Part shown: piece by piece, positions 54,329 through 62,900 of the stretch | How positions within the stretch are numbered: the first letter of the stretch is position 1 | Layout of the letters: the number at the start of each line of letters is the position of its first letter | Source: Desulfuromonas soudanensis | GTDB lineage: Bacteria > Desulfobacterota > Desulfuromonadia > Desulfuromonadales > WTL | Direction of reading: 5' to 3' | NCBI RefSeq assembly: GCF_001278055.1 | Contig: NZ_CP010802.1 | Location: 1,054,001 to 1,118,000, forward strand | DNA: 64,000 nt | Position numbers and translations under genes: made by a program | Notes under the pieces: model-generated | What the model was told of the DNA's origin: nothing | The model's input: the letters and a program-made list of their open reading frames with translations, nothing else | Database searches by the model: none

Positions 54329-54922
54329 ATGCCACGTTTAGCCAGACTTGACATTGCCGGACTTCTCCAGCACGTAATCGTTCGCGGAATTGAGCGTCGC
54401 GATATCTTTATTGACGATATCGATCGGCAGAATTTTGTGGATCGTGTCGCCACTTTGCTCCCCGAAACTGGCGTTCGTTGTTACGCTTGGGCTATTTTAT
54501 CCAATCATTTTCACATGTTGTTGATGCCGACTGCGACACCGCTTGCCTCTTTCATGCGCCGGCTTCTGACCGGATATGCGGTCTCCTTCAATCGGCGCCA
54601 CAAACGCTGCGGGCACCTTTTCCAGAACCGCTATAAGTCCATTGTCTGCGAAGAGGAGCCTTATCTGCTGGAACTGATCAGATACATTCACCTCAATCCA
54701 CTGCGGGCAGGGATGGTGGCGAGTCTTGAAGAGTTGGATCATTACCGTTGGTCCGGTCACGCGGTCCTGATGGATAACCGCAGTTTTTCCGGGCAGGAAA
54801 CCAACTCGATTCTGTCTCGGGGGACGCTGCTTGTTATTTTTCTATTCTCGGGGGACGCTGCTTGTTATTTTTCTATTGATTCATTTTGTCCAACTGGTAC
54901 ATTCCCACCATGCCACGTTTAG
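54329..54922 (+). pseudogene. truncated RAYT gene, unit A
   Basis: ATG 54329. 162 native residues containing the complete HUH (N-H60-F-H62) and catalytic Tyr119 region (RYIHLNPLRAGMV), then 35 residues read from the REPs of unit B. The C-terminal DnaA-like domain is missing. The fused stop overlaps the start region of unit B. May still make a catalytic-domain protein. Confidence 0.85.
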
Positions 54923-55404
54923 CCAGACTTGACATTGCCGGACTTCTCCAGCACGTAATCGTTCGCGGAATTGAGCGTCGCGATATCTTTATTGACGATA
55001 TCGATCGGCAGAATTTTGTGGATCGTGTCGCCACTTTGCTCCCCGAAACTGGCGTTCGTTGTTACGCTTGGGCTATTTTATCCAATCATTTTCACATGTT
55101 GTTGATGCCGACTGCGACACCGCTTGCCTCTTTCATGCGCCGGCTTCTGACCGGATATGCGGTCTCCTTCAATCGGCGCCACAAACGCTGCGGGCACCTT
55201 TTCCAGAACCGCTATAAGTCCATTGTCTGCGAAGAGGAGCCTTATCTGCTGGAACTGATCAGATACATTCACCTCAATCCACTGCGGGCAGGGATGGTGG
55301 CGAGTCTTGAAGAGTTGTCTCGGGGGACGCTGCTTGTTATTTTTCTATTGATTCATTTTGTCCAACTGGTACATTCCCACCATGCCACGTTTAGCCAGAC
55401 TTGA
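54910..55404 (+). pseudogene. truncated RAYT gene, unit B
   Basis: ATG 54910. 136 native residues ending LEEL, still including HUH and Tyr119, followed by 28 residues from the unit C REP and leader. Shortest of the three truncated copies. Confidence 0.85.
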
Positions 55405-55975
55405 CATTGCCGGACTTCTCCAGCACGTAATCGTTCGCGGAATTGAGCGTCGCGATATCTTTATTGACGATATCGATCGGCAGAATTTTGTGGATCGTGT
55501 CGCCACTTTGCTCCCCGAAACTGGCGTTCGTTGTTACGCTTGGGCTATTTTATCCAATCATTTTCACATGTTGTTGATGCCGACTGCGACACCGCTTGCC
55601 TCTTTCATGCGCCGGCTTCTGACCGGATATGCGGTCTCCTTCAATCGGCGCCACAAACGCTGCGGGCACCTTTTCCAGAACCGCTATAAGTCCATTGTCT
55701 GCGAAGAGGAGCCTTATCTGCTGGAACTGATCAGATACATTCACCTCAATCCACTGCGGGCAGGGATGGTGGCGAGTCTTGAAGAGTTGGATCATTACCG
55801 TTGGTCCGGTCACGCGGTCCTGATGGATAACCGCAGTTTTTCCGGGCAGGAAACCAACTCGATTCTGTCTCGGGGGACGCTGCTTGTTATTTTTCTATTC
55901 TCGGGGGACGCTGCTTGTTATTTTTCTATTGATTCATTTTGTCCAACTGGTACATTCCCACCATGCCACGTTTAG
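55382..55975 (+). pseudogene. truncated RAYT gene, unit C
   Basis: ATG 55382. Same breakpoint and same REP-encoded tail as unit A, but preceded by a single REP rather than two. Confidence 0.85.
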
Positions 55976-56952
55976 CCAGACTTGACATTGCCGGACTTCT
56001 CCAGCACGTAATCGTTCGCGGAATTGAGCGTCGCGATATCTTTATTGACGATATCGATCGGCAGAATTTTGTGGATCGTGTCGCCACTTTGCTCCCCGAA
56101 ACTGGCGTTCGTTGTTACGCTTGGGCTATTTTATCCAATCATTTTCACATGTTGTTGATGCCGACTGCGACACCGCTTGCCTCTTTCATGCGCCGGCTTC
56201 TGACCGGATATGCGGTCTCCTTCAATCGGCGCCACAAACGCTGCGGGCACCTTTTCCAGAACCGCTATAAGTCCATTGTCTGCGAAGAGGAGCCTTATCT
56301 GCTGGAACTGATCAGATACATTCACCTCAATCCACTGCGGGCAGGGATGGTGGCGAGTCTTGAAGAGTTGGATCATTACCGTTGGTCCGGTCACGCGGTC
56401 CTGATGGATAACCGCAGTTTTTCCGGGCAGGAAACCAACTCGATTCTGGAACGCTTCGGCAATACGCTTTCCACTGCGCAACAATACTATCGACAATTTG
56501 TATCGGAGGGGATTAAGAAAGGTCAGTGTGAGGAGTTGGTCGGCGGGGGATTGAAGCGAAGCCAGACAGAGCGTAAGAATAACGAATGCGAAAGTTTCGA
56601 TGAAAGGATATTGGGAGGCGGCGATTTCGTCGACGAGCTGAAACAGCATGTCGAACTGCAGACGAAAATGCAAAGCACCGTCACCCTTGCCCGTTTGCTT
56701 GAAGTCGTTTCAAGCCTATGGGGCCTTGATCCCGAGGCTGTGAGAAGACCGAGCAAAACCAGGGCTCCGGCGGCGGCGCGGGGAATTATCTGTCATCTTG
56801 CGATATTTGAATGTGGTTATCGGGGGAAGGAAGTCGGCAGGTTTCTGCACCTTGGCTCCTCGGGTGTCAGTCTTGCGGCAAAGCGGGGGGAGAAGATATT
56901 GAGGGCCGATCCAGCAATGTTAAAGCAGATAATGGTAGAAATAGCAAAATAG
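55963..56952 (+). CDS. REP-associated tyrosine transposase (RAYT), full length
   Basis: A 329-residue Y1-type HUH protein. It has GLLQHVIVRGIERRDIF, then SNHFHMLLMPT (H60, H62), RRLLTGYAVSFNRRHKRCGHLFQNRYKS and the catalytic LIRYIHLNPLRAG (Y119). Residues 240-325 resemble the DnaA C-terminal helix-turn-helix (DPEAVRRPSKTRAPAAARGIICHL, GKEVGRFLHLGSSGVSLAAKRGE). RAYTs act on REP hairpins; here two direct REPs lie upstream and one inverted REP covers the stop codon. ATG 55963 is preferred to an upstream TTG. GC content is lower than the chromosome. Confidence 0.92.
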   Translation: MPRLARLDIAGLLQHVIVRGIERRDIFIDDIDRQNFVDRVATLLPETGVRCYAWAILSNHFHMLLMPTATPLASFMRRLLTGYAVSFNRRHKRCGHLFQNRYKSIVCEEEPYLLELIRYIHLNPLRAGMVASLEELDHYRWSGHAVLMDNRSFSGQETNSILERFGNTLSTAQQYYRQFVSEGIKKGQCEELVGGGLKRSQTERKNNECESFDERILGGGDFVDELKQHVELQTKMQSTVTLARLLEVVSSLWGLDPEAVRRPSKTRAPAAARGIICHLAIFECGYRGKEVGRFLHLGSSGVSLAAKRGEKILRADPAMLKQIMVEIAK

Positions 56953-56969
56953 CAAGCAGCGTCCCTCGA
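56941..56969 (-). repeat. inverted REP at the right end of the RAYT element
   Basis: ATAGCAAAATAGCAAGCAGC plus GTCCCTCGA, nearly the complement of the left REP (a few mismatches). It contains the last codons and stop of the transposase gene. Confidence 0.85.
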
Positions 56970-56971
56970 CC

Positions 56972-58153
56972 AGCAAGGTGCTGATGGTCTGCGACCGTCT
57001 CGGGTTGATCGGCAAGGAGATGTTCGCCATCGACGGCTGCAAGCTCCCGTCGAACGCCTCCAAGGAGTGGAGCGGCACCAAAGCCGACTTGCAAAAGAAG
57101 AGCGAGAAGATCGAGCGGGCCGTCGGGTACATGCTCAAAAAGCACCGGGAAGAAGACAAAAAGGGCGCCCGGGATGAGTCGATGCGCCAGCGCGAGGAGA
57201 AGCAGATCGCCACCCTTCGCAAGGCCAGCCACAAGATCCAGAAGTTTCTGAACGAGAACGAAGACCGCCAGGGAATCTCGGGCAAGGTCGTGCAGAGCAA
57301 CATCACCGACAACGCCAGCGCCAAGATGAAGACCAGTCACGGCGTGCTTCAGGGGTATAACGGCGTCGCCGCCGTTGACGGCAAGCACCAGGTGGTCGTG
57401 GCCGCCGAAGCCTACGGACAGGGGCAGGAACACGGCCTGCTGGAGCCGATGCTCGAGAAGGTGCGGGACAACCTCAGCCAGGGCGGGGACAGTGACGTCC
57501 TGGACGGAGCCAAGGTCCTGGCCGACAGCGGCTACCACAGCACGAAGACCCTGGAGCATCTCGAGGCGCAAGGGATCGACGCCTATATCGCCGACAATGC
57601 TTTCCGCGCCCGCGACCCTCGGTTTCAGACCGCCGCTCGCCACAAGGCCAACGAACCGGTCAAGCCGAAAGCCCCGAAACAGCGCTTTTCCGTCGAGGAT
57701 TTCGCGGTCGACCTTGACGACCAGACCTGCACCTGTCCCGCCGGAAAGACGCTGTGGCTCAAGTGCGAGAAGGCAAAAATAGGTCAGCACGTTTTCATGC
57801 AGTTCATGGGGCGCCAGGCCGACTGCGACAACTGTCCCCTGCGGGCGCAGTGCCTGCGCTCGGTGAAGCAGAAGGGCGCTCGGCAGGTCAATGTACTGCT
57901 GGAAACTCTGCCCAAAGACAAAACCAAGGTCGGACCCATCCAACGGATGAAGGAGAAAATCGACACCGCCCTGGGCCGCCACACCTACAGCATGCGCCTG
58001 GGGATCGTCGAACCGGTCTTCGGCAATATCCGCGAGACCCTTGGACTGCGACGCTTCTCATTACGCGGGAAAGAGAAGGTCGACGGTCAGTGGAAGCTGA
58101 TGACGATGTTGCACAACATCTTCAAGATTCATAGATACGGATGGGCGGTTTAG
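56972..58153 (+). pseudogene. IS1182-type transposase, 5'-truncated
   Basis: About 390 residues of the C-terminal two-thirds of a DDE transposase. AIDGCKLPSNASKEWSG, VLADSGYHSTKTLEHLE and a zinc/cysteine region CTCPAGKTL...CDNCPLRAQCLR are followed by FGNIRETLGLRRFSLRGKEKVDGQWKLMTMLHNIFKI, matching IS1182. The N-terminal part is missing; homology begins at the right end of the RAYT array. GC-rich, unlike its neighbours. Inactive unless complemented. Confidence 0.9.
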
Positions 58154-58347
58154 GGGAGGAAAAAGGCAGAAAAAGGGCACTGGGATGACTGAAAATGGCT
58201 TTGTTCCGGGGCAAAGTTGACAGAATGACGAACCGGTAGGAATTTGAGTTGTTCACTCGATTTCGACTGGAAGATCCCGAAAATTTGTGATCAGGGATAA
58301 TTCAGGCCCTGTGATAATGTTTTTTCTACAGACTCGTTAGAGGTAAT

Positions 58348-59037
58348 ATGAAAAAGAAAAAAATTTTTGGCCTTATATTTTTAATTCTCTACCTTACTGG
58401 TGGGTGTTGGTTTTTCTTCGCGCCAACAGTTGGGTATGGGGGCGCTTATGTCAAGAAGGCACTACGGCATGGATTGCTCAGACAAGTATGGATTAGTACT
58501 TCTGAGGCATATCTAAGTGGAACTAATTTATATATTAAAGGTGTTAAAAAAGTTATAAGTGTTAGAGAAAAAAACAATGAGGATATGTACTTAAAATATG
58601 ATTTGGCATTACAGCGCGTGACCGGCAGAGAGAGAAGTCCAATTACTGTGATTTCAGCTTCAGAATACATCAAAAATAGAAACAACGATACAATGTTTAA
58701 GTTTGTTGATTACGACTTATATGAAAGCAATTACAACGAGAGAAACAAGTGCTCTACCGACTCATTTTACGGCACTGACGGGAAGTATATTTTTATTGAT
58801 GGCAACCGAACAAAGAGGCAAGACAGGCATATACTAATTACCAATGAGCATGTTAACACAAGCGTTGCCTACTACAATGAATGCAAATTTACACCAAAGA
58901 GACTCGAATATTCTCTACCAACATCCAGAGCGAAAAGCGCGTATATGGTGTTTTGCGCGAAATTTGCTGGTGGCCTAACCCTAGATTTCCTTACCTGGCC
59001 AATTCAGTTGTTCGCAGCCATTTTTTCGCCAGGGTAG
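58348..59037 (+). CDS. membrane-associated protein of unknown function, low GC
   Basis: A 229-residue protein. The basic start MKKKKIFGLIFLILYLTGGCWFF is a signal anchor. A polar, tyrosine- and asparagine-rich middle has no known motif, and the end is hydrophobic (LTLDFLTWPIQLFAAIF). Very low GC for this chromosome, so recently acquired. GTTAGAG lies 11 bases before the ATG, close to an attC R' core, and CCCTAAC follows the stop, so it may be an integron cassette whose attC has decayed. Confidence 0.72.
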   Translation: MKKKKIFGLIFLILYLTGGCWFFFAPTVGYGGAYVKKALRHGLLRQVWISTSEAYLSGTNLYIKGVKKVISVREKNNEDMYLKYDLALQRVTGRERSPITVISASEYIKNRNNDTMFKFVDYDLYESNYNERNKCSTDSFYGTDGKYIFIDGNRTKRQDRHILITNEHVNTSVAYYNECKFTPKRLEYSLPTSRAKSAYMVFCAKFAGGLTLDFLTWPIQLFAAIFSPG

Positions 59038-59543
59038 TAATCCCCTAACACTTATCAGGCCCCCGGCCGTCAAGAGGTAAAATTCACCGCGCACGAAAAA
59101 GATTGATCTCCTTCGTTCCTTGAAAAGCGACTGATCAACCCAGGGTCATCCGGTTCCTGGCTTGGGATTACTTCTGGCTGCAGACGAATTCTGCTCCAAA
59201 CACTTATCGAGGCTCTTGATGCAGGGGCTCTGGTTTCGAGTCCTCCCTGCCGCCTGGAATCACGCGCGTAACCTCATGCCGTCCCATTCAAAAAATCGTG
59301 GTCCATCCTCTTCGATGGCCGCAGTCAGGTGCGGGATCGGGGGAGGTGCAGAATCCGGCGCTGGTCCAAGGGGCCAACGCAGGTGGGCGTTGCCGATCTT
59401 CTTGCCGTTGTGGGCGTAGGATTTGCCGTTTAAGTCATGGGCTTAATTCAGGGACAAGACCCGGGGGTCGCGGCCCCCGACGCAAGTAAGGTGCGAAAGA
59501 TTATGGGTGACAGGGTACTAGGAAATAGTCAAGGAGAATCATT
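59038..59543. other. 506-base region without a clear gene
   Basis: Begins CCCTAACACTTATCAGG (possible attC start). On the minus strand, about 59270-59450, a frame reads HDLNGKSYAHNGKKIGNAHL and continues to FFEWDGMRLRA, which looks protein-like but matches nothing I know and has no start; perhaps a gene scrap. The part 59450-59540 holds the higA leader with GGAG-type ribosome site. Confidence 0.5.
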
Positions 59544-59831
59544 ATGATTCCAACGAATCGCATTCCGACACATCCCGGGAAAATCCTGAAAGAAGAGTTT
59601 CTTGATGAACTCGGTGTTAGTCAGGTTGCCTTCTCGGCACATATCAAGGTTCCCGTGCAGCGGATCAATGAAATTATACGGGGCAAGCGGGGCATCACTT
59701 CGGAGACGGCATGGCTCTTGGCTCAGGCTCTCGACACGACCCCCGAGTTCTGGATCAACCTCCAGACAACCTACGACCTGGCATTGAACCGTCCTGAAAA
59801 GCGAATCAAGAAAATTCGTATGGCGAGCTGA
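59544..59831 (+). CDS. higA: HigA-type antitoxin, XRE family (orphan)
   Basis: A 95-residue DNA-binding protein. PTHPGKILKEEFLDELGVSQVAFSAHIKVPVQRINEIIRGKRGITSETAWLLAQALDTTPEFW is the HigA/VapI signature. In HigBA pairs the toxin higB lies directly upstream; no higB-like frame is seen there, so the antitoxin stands alone, perhaps guarding against an incoming toxin or left after loss. AAGGAG upstream supports ATG 59544. Confidence 0.9.
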   Translation: MIPTNRIPTHPGKILKEEFLDELGVSQVAFSAHIKVPVQRINEIIRGKRGITSETAWLLAQALDTTPEFWINLQTTYDLALNRPEKRIKKIRMAS

Positions 59832-59834
59832 CTT

Positions 59835-59936
59835 TGGCTACATAATGATGCGGATGAAATATCGCCGATGTTTACGAATGATTCAGTGGTACACGCAAGT
59901 TCGCGTCGCCACCGCTTATCACTACCCTTATATGAA
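59835..59936 (+). other. possible degenerate attC site
   Basis: CGTCGCCACCGCTTA (59904-59918) matches the L' part of the two attC sites at 52.4-52.9 kb, and GATGCGGATGAA near 59850 is L''-like. The R' core is poor (CTTATAT). It sits just before a new gene start, as a cassette boundary would. Confidence 0.4.
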
Positions 59937-59939
59937 TCA

Positions 59940-60698
59940 ATGAAGCCTATTATTGAAATGATATGCCCTTTGCTCAGGAGCATCTGTTCAGCGTTGTTCG
60001 TCATCACCGCTATGGCCGCGCACGGTGGTGAAATCGCTCAACCCGATCCTGAGAAATGGCTCGTGGAGGCAGAGGCCGCCTACGACAGGGTCGAAAGTTA
60101 CACCGCCATTTTTCATAAACAGCAACGGATAGCGGGTAAACTTCTTGAGGAAGAGAACATATTCCTCAAGTTCAGAAAAAAGCCATATTCGCTGTACATG
60201 AAATGGGTGACAGAGCCATACAAGGGGAGCGAGTTACTGTACATAGTGGGCTGGAATAAAGGCCGCATCAGGGCGCACAGGGGCGGATTTTTCAGTTTTA
60301 TCGTCCGCAATCTCGACCCAGATGACCCGAAACTCATGAAAGACAACCTTCGCCCGGTCACAAGCACAGGGGTTGGCTTCCTCCTGGAAACTGTTGCGAT
60401 CAACATGCGCAAGGCGATCAAGGCTGGTGTGCTAACATTCACCCGTCGCGGAAAAGAAAAGGTCTACGGCAGGGACACGCAGGTCATAGTAATAGACATC
60501 TCCTACGAGAATGCGGAGGACTACGACGGGGCGCAGTTTGTTATCAACCAGGATGTCGAGAGCAAGATCCTGTTGAGGATCAGGATCTATGACCGGGACG
60601 GCCAGCTTGTCGAGAACTACGGGTACGAGAACCTGAATCTGGATGCGCGTCTGTCAGACGCCGACTTCGACCCAAAGAATCCCGAGTATGACTTCTGA
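59940..60698 (+). CDS. DUF1571-like exported protein
   Basis: A 252-residue protein with a signal peptide (ICPLLRSICSALFVITAMAAHGGE). The body has AEAAYDRVESYTAIFHKQQRIAG, ENIFLKFRKKPYSLYMKWV and GRDTQVIVIDI, features of DUF1571, a LolA-like outer-membrane or periplasmic fold. Function unknown. The start ATG 59940 has no good ribosome site; the frame is open to 59868, but that part coincides with the attC-like site. Base composition is nearer to chromosome average than the preceding cassettes. Confidence 0.75.
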   Translation: MKPIIEMICPLLRSICSALFVITAMAAHGGEIAQPDPEKWLVEAEAAYDRVESYTAIFHKQQRIAGKLLEEENIFLKFRKKPYSLYMKWVTEPYKGSELLYIVGWNKGRIRAHRGGFFSFIVRNLDPDDPKLMKDNLRPVTSTGVGFLLETVAINMRKAIKAGVLTFTRRGKEKVYGRDTQVIVIDISYENAEDYDGAQFVINQDVESKILLRIRIYDRDGQLVENYGYENLNLDARLSDADFDPKNPEYDF

Positions 60699-60739
60699 GC
60701 TCCACCCATTAAGCTCAGAACAAGGACCACTCGTTAACC

Positions 60740-60768
60740 GGAAAAAATCATCGTTGCGTCACCCCCCT
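60740..60768 (+). promoter_or_regulatory. possible promoter for the toxin-antitoxin pair
   Basis: TTGCGT, 17 bases, TACTCT lies about 35-70 bases before the antitoxin ATG. Moderate match only; exact position is approximate within a few bases. Confidence 0.35.
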
Positions 60769-60808
60769 CCAAGTGATACTCTTAGACGTACAATAGGAGG
60801 TACGGCCA

Positions 60809-61087
60809 ATGTCAAAAGCACCGAAAATTATTCCCATCTCGGATCTCCGCCAGGACGCTAGCGGCGTCATCAAACGCCTGTCCTCTTCACGCGATCCTTT
60901 GTTCATCACACAGCGAGGAAGGGCCGCCGCTGTAATGGTCAGTATGAGAGAGTACGAGCATACGCAGCATGAACTTGAAATCCTGAGACTGCTTGCTCGT
61001 GGTGAGCGGGACATTGAGACTGGCGTTGGCTTCGAACTGGAAACCGTGCTGGCCGAAGCTGATGCTCTGCTGGCTGAACGGCAATGA
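60809..61087 (+). CDS. Phd/YefM-family antitoxin
   Basis: A 92-residue antitoxin. PKIIPISDLRQDASGVIKRLSSSRDPLFITQRGRAAAVMVSMREYE is the Phd/YefM DNA-binding domain; the acidic C-terminus (ETGVGFELETVLAEADALLAE) is the toxin-neutralising part. AGGAGG eight bases before the ATG. Its stop overlaps the toxin start (ATGA), and the pair likely autoregulates its promoter. Confidence 0.92.
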   Translation: MSKAPKIIPISDLRQDASGVIKRLSSSRDPLFITQRGRAAAVMVSMREYEHTQHELEILRLLARGERDIETGVGFELETVLAEADALLAERQ

Positions 61088-61398
61088 GGATCGTCTTTAC
61101 CCCCTCGGCACGCGATCAGTTCCTGCAAGCATTAGCCTATATCCGCCGCGACAAGCCGTCCGCGGCAGTTTCTTTTCGGCAAAAAGTCGAGGAAATCCTC
61201 TCTCGCCTTCGCGACTATCCCGAATCCGGACGAACCCTCCCGGAATTTTCGGATAGTCACTTCCGCGAGATCATTGTTACACCCTATCGGTTTTTCTATC
61301 GGATAAAAAAAGATGTGGTATGGGTTGTAGCCGTGTGGCACGGCGCACAGATTCCTGAAGATCCATCAGAAGAGTCGGCTAACAAGCCGCTGAGCTGA
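61084..61398 (+). CDS. ParE/RelE-family toxin
   Basis: A 104-residue toxin. MRIVFTPSARDQFLQALAYIRRDKPSAAVSFRQKVEEILSRLRDYPESGRTLPEF and IIVTPYRFFYRIKKDVVWVVAVWHGAQ match the ParE branch (gyrase poison) rather than mRNA-cleaving RelE, though only by sequence feel. Translationally coupled to the Phd-type antitoxin. Confidence 0.9.
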   Translation: MRIVFTPSARDQFLQALAYIRRDKPSAAVSFRQKVEEILSRLRDYPESGRTLPEFSDSHFREIIVTPYRFFYRIKKDVVWVVAVWHGAQIPEDPSEESANKPLS

Positions 61399-61399
61399 C

Positions 61400-61520
61400 G
61401 CGCACCGTAACCAGTGCGAAGGCCGCGATCTGCTATCTGGCCGTCCGTCACATGCGGGTCACGGGGATCGATCTGGCGACACGGCTTGGCTTCAGTGTTC
61501 CTGCCGCGACTGATGACTGA
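61400..61520 (+). pseudogene. remnant of a RAYT-type C-terminal domain
   Basis: The frame after the toxin gene reads SAKAAICYLAVRHMRVTGID and LATRLGFSVPAATDD then stop. This resembles the DnaA-like C-terminal domain of RAYT transposases (compare ARGIICHLAIFECGYRGKEV GRFLHLGSSGVSL in the full copy). No start; not identical to the array copies. Confidence 0.55.
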
Positions 61521-61550
61521 ATCAAAAACATACAATCGGGTAAAGGTTAT

Positions 61551-62870
61551 ATGACAACTTACAGTTCTATTATGCTTGAGATTGCGTTGCCCGTGTTGCT
61601 GATGCTGGGCCTGGAACGCTTCGCCGTCAGCCGATTCTTGCGAACTCCCGAACAGATCGCCTGGGTGCGCGCACACCGCTGGCTACACCCGAACGCCATC
61701 AGCCGGGCCCGTTATCCCATGGGATTTGTTTCCGTGGCTTTGTTGTATCTCGGTTTTCCGCGCCTCTGTTTCCTCTTCTTCACCTTCTGGATGATCACCG
61801 ACATCACCGACGGGGATATCGCCCGCAAATGCGATCTGCATACCGAGGAGGGGGAGTCCATCGACCCCTTTTCGGACAAGCTCATGTATTCCCCCATGCT
61901 GGCGTACCTGGCCTGGTTGGGGTGGCTCAACCCGGTCTTGGTGGGGCTGTTTCTGACCTTTGACGTCATCGGCCAGACGTCCCGCCGCTTCAGCAAGGTG
62001 AAAGCGGCGAACCTCTTCGGCAAGGCCAAGACCTTTCTCGTGGTGGTGCTGCTGATTGTCGTCGGCCTGGTCCTCATCTACGGCAAGCTGCCGCTGCTGA
62101 ACCGGGCCATCAACCCGCTCCTCTGGATCTGCACCAGTCTCGCCTTTTGTTCTACGATCTTCAAGCTCATCCCCAATTACTGGTACGCCAACATTCTCAG
62201 TCTCCTGAACCTGGTCTGCGGACTCGCCGGCTGCTGGGTGATTCTCACCGGTCACCCCCCGGTCTACGCCCTGGGTCTCGTCTTTCTGGGGCAGTTTCTC
62301 GATCTCTTCGATGGACGCGCCGCCGAGCGCTGGGGCTCCACCCCCCAGGGGGAGCTCTTCGACGATGTGGCCGACGGGACGAGCTTCGGGCTGACCGCCG
62401 GGCTCATAGTCACGGCATCCTTTGCCCAGTTATGGGTCGGAATGCTGCTGGGGGGATTGTATGTCGGAGCGACCGTGTACCGGCTGATCCGCTTTGTCGT
62501 CGAAAAGAGAAAGGAGGGGATACTGGGGGGCGTGACGACCTTTGCCGGGCTTCCGTCACCCGCCGGAGCTTTGGCGGTGGGAACCACCTGTGTGCTCATA
62601 GCCAACGATCTGGTCAGCGGCATCATCGTTGTCGCCACCGCCCTGCTGATGATCTCGCGCATCCCCTACGCCCACTTCGGCCGCACCATCCTGCCGAAAA
62701 TTCCCAGGGTCGTACGCGTTCTGGCCCTCGGCGCCTTTCTCTTCATGCTGGCTCTGGGCGTTCATCGTGACAACTATCTCGCGCCGCTCCTCATCTCCTT
62801 CGTCGCTGCCCTGACCTATCTGATCTCCCCCCTGTTCTGGGGGAAGGGGCCAAAAGAGACTTTGAGCTAA
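61551..62870 (+). CDS. fused double CDP-alcohol phosphatidyltransferase
   Basis: A 439-residue membrane protein with two CDP-OH-P transferase domains. The first has the exact DGX2ARX8GX3DX3D pattern (D87, G88, A91, R92, G101, D105, D109), PgsA-like. The second, after residue 205, begins like phosphatidylserine synthase (IPNYWYANILSLLNLVCG). It carries DGRAAERWGSTPQGELFDDVAD (D254, G255, A258, G267, D271, D275), where Arg is Glu and the spacing is one shorter, so its activity is doubtful. Substrates unknown. GGTAAAGG lies before ATG 61551. Followed by modF after 30 bases. Confidence 0.85.
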   Translation: MTTYSSIMLEIALPVLLMLGLERFAVSRFLRTPEQIAWVRAHRWLHPNAISRARYPMGFVSVALLYLGFPRLCFLFFTFWMITDITDGDIARKCDLHTEEGESIDPFSDKLMYSPMLAYLAWLGWLNPVLVGLFLTFDVIGQTSRRFSKVKAANLFGKAKTFLVVVLLIVVGLVLIYGKLPLLNRAINPLLWICTSLAFCSTIFKLIPNYWYANILSLLNLVCGLAGCWVILTGHPPVYALGLVFLGQFLDLFDGRAAERWGSTPQGELFDDVADGTSFGLTAGLIVTASFAQLWVGMLLGGLYVGATVYRLIRFVVEKRKEGILGGVTTFAGLPSPAGALAVGTTCVLIANDLVSGIIVVATALLMISRIPYAHFGRTILPKIPRVVRVLALGAFLFMLALGVHRDNYLAPLLISFVAALTYLISPLFWGKGPKETLS

Positions 62871-62900
62871 GCGGCTGTCCCCAATGAACTGGAGCCGGAT

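Larger units (their letters stand above)
54234..56969 (+). mobile_element. tandem RAYT/REP array: three 5' copies and one complete element
   Basis: Unit A 54234-54814 (two REPs and the first 486 bases of tnpA), B 54815-55317 (two REPs, 408 bases), C 55318-55867 (one REP, 486 bases), D 55868-56969 (two REPs, full tnpA, inverted REP). The copies appear identical over shared parts. The array lies between the istA stub and an IS1182-type fragment. Confidence 0.88.

Noticed and set aside
59270-59450. Minus-strand protein-like frame in the gene-free stretch
   Set aside because: No start, no ribosome site and no recognised family; mentioned only within the gap entry.
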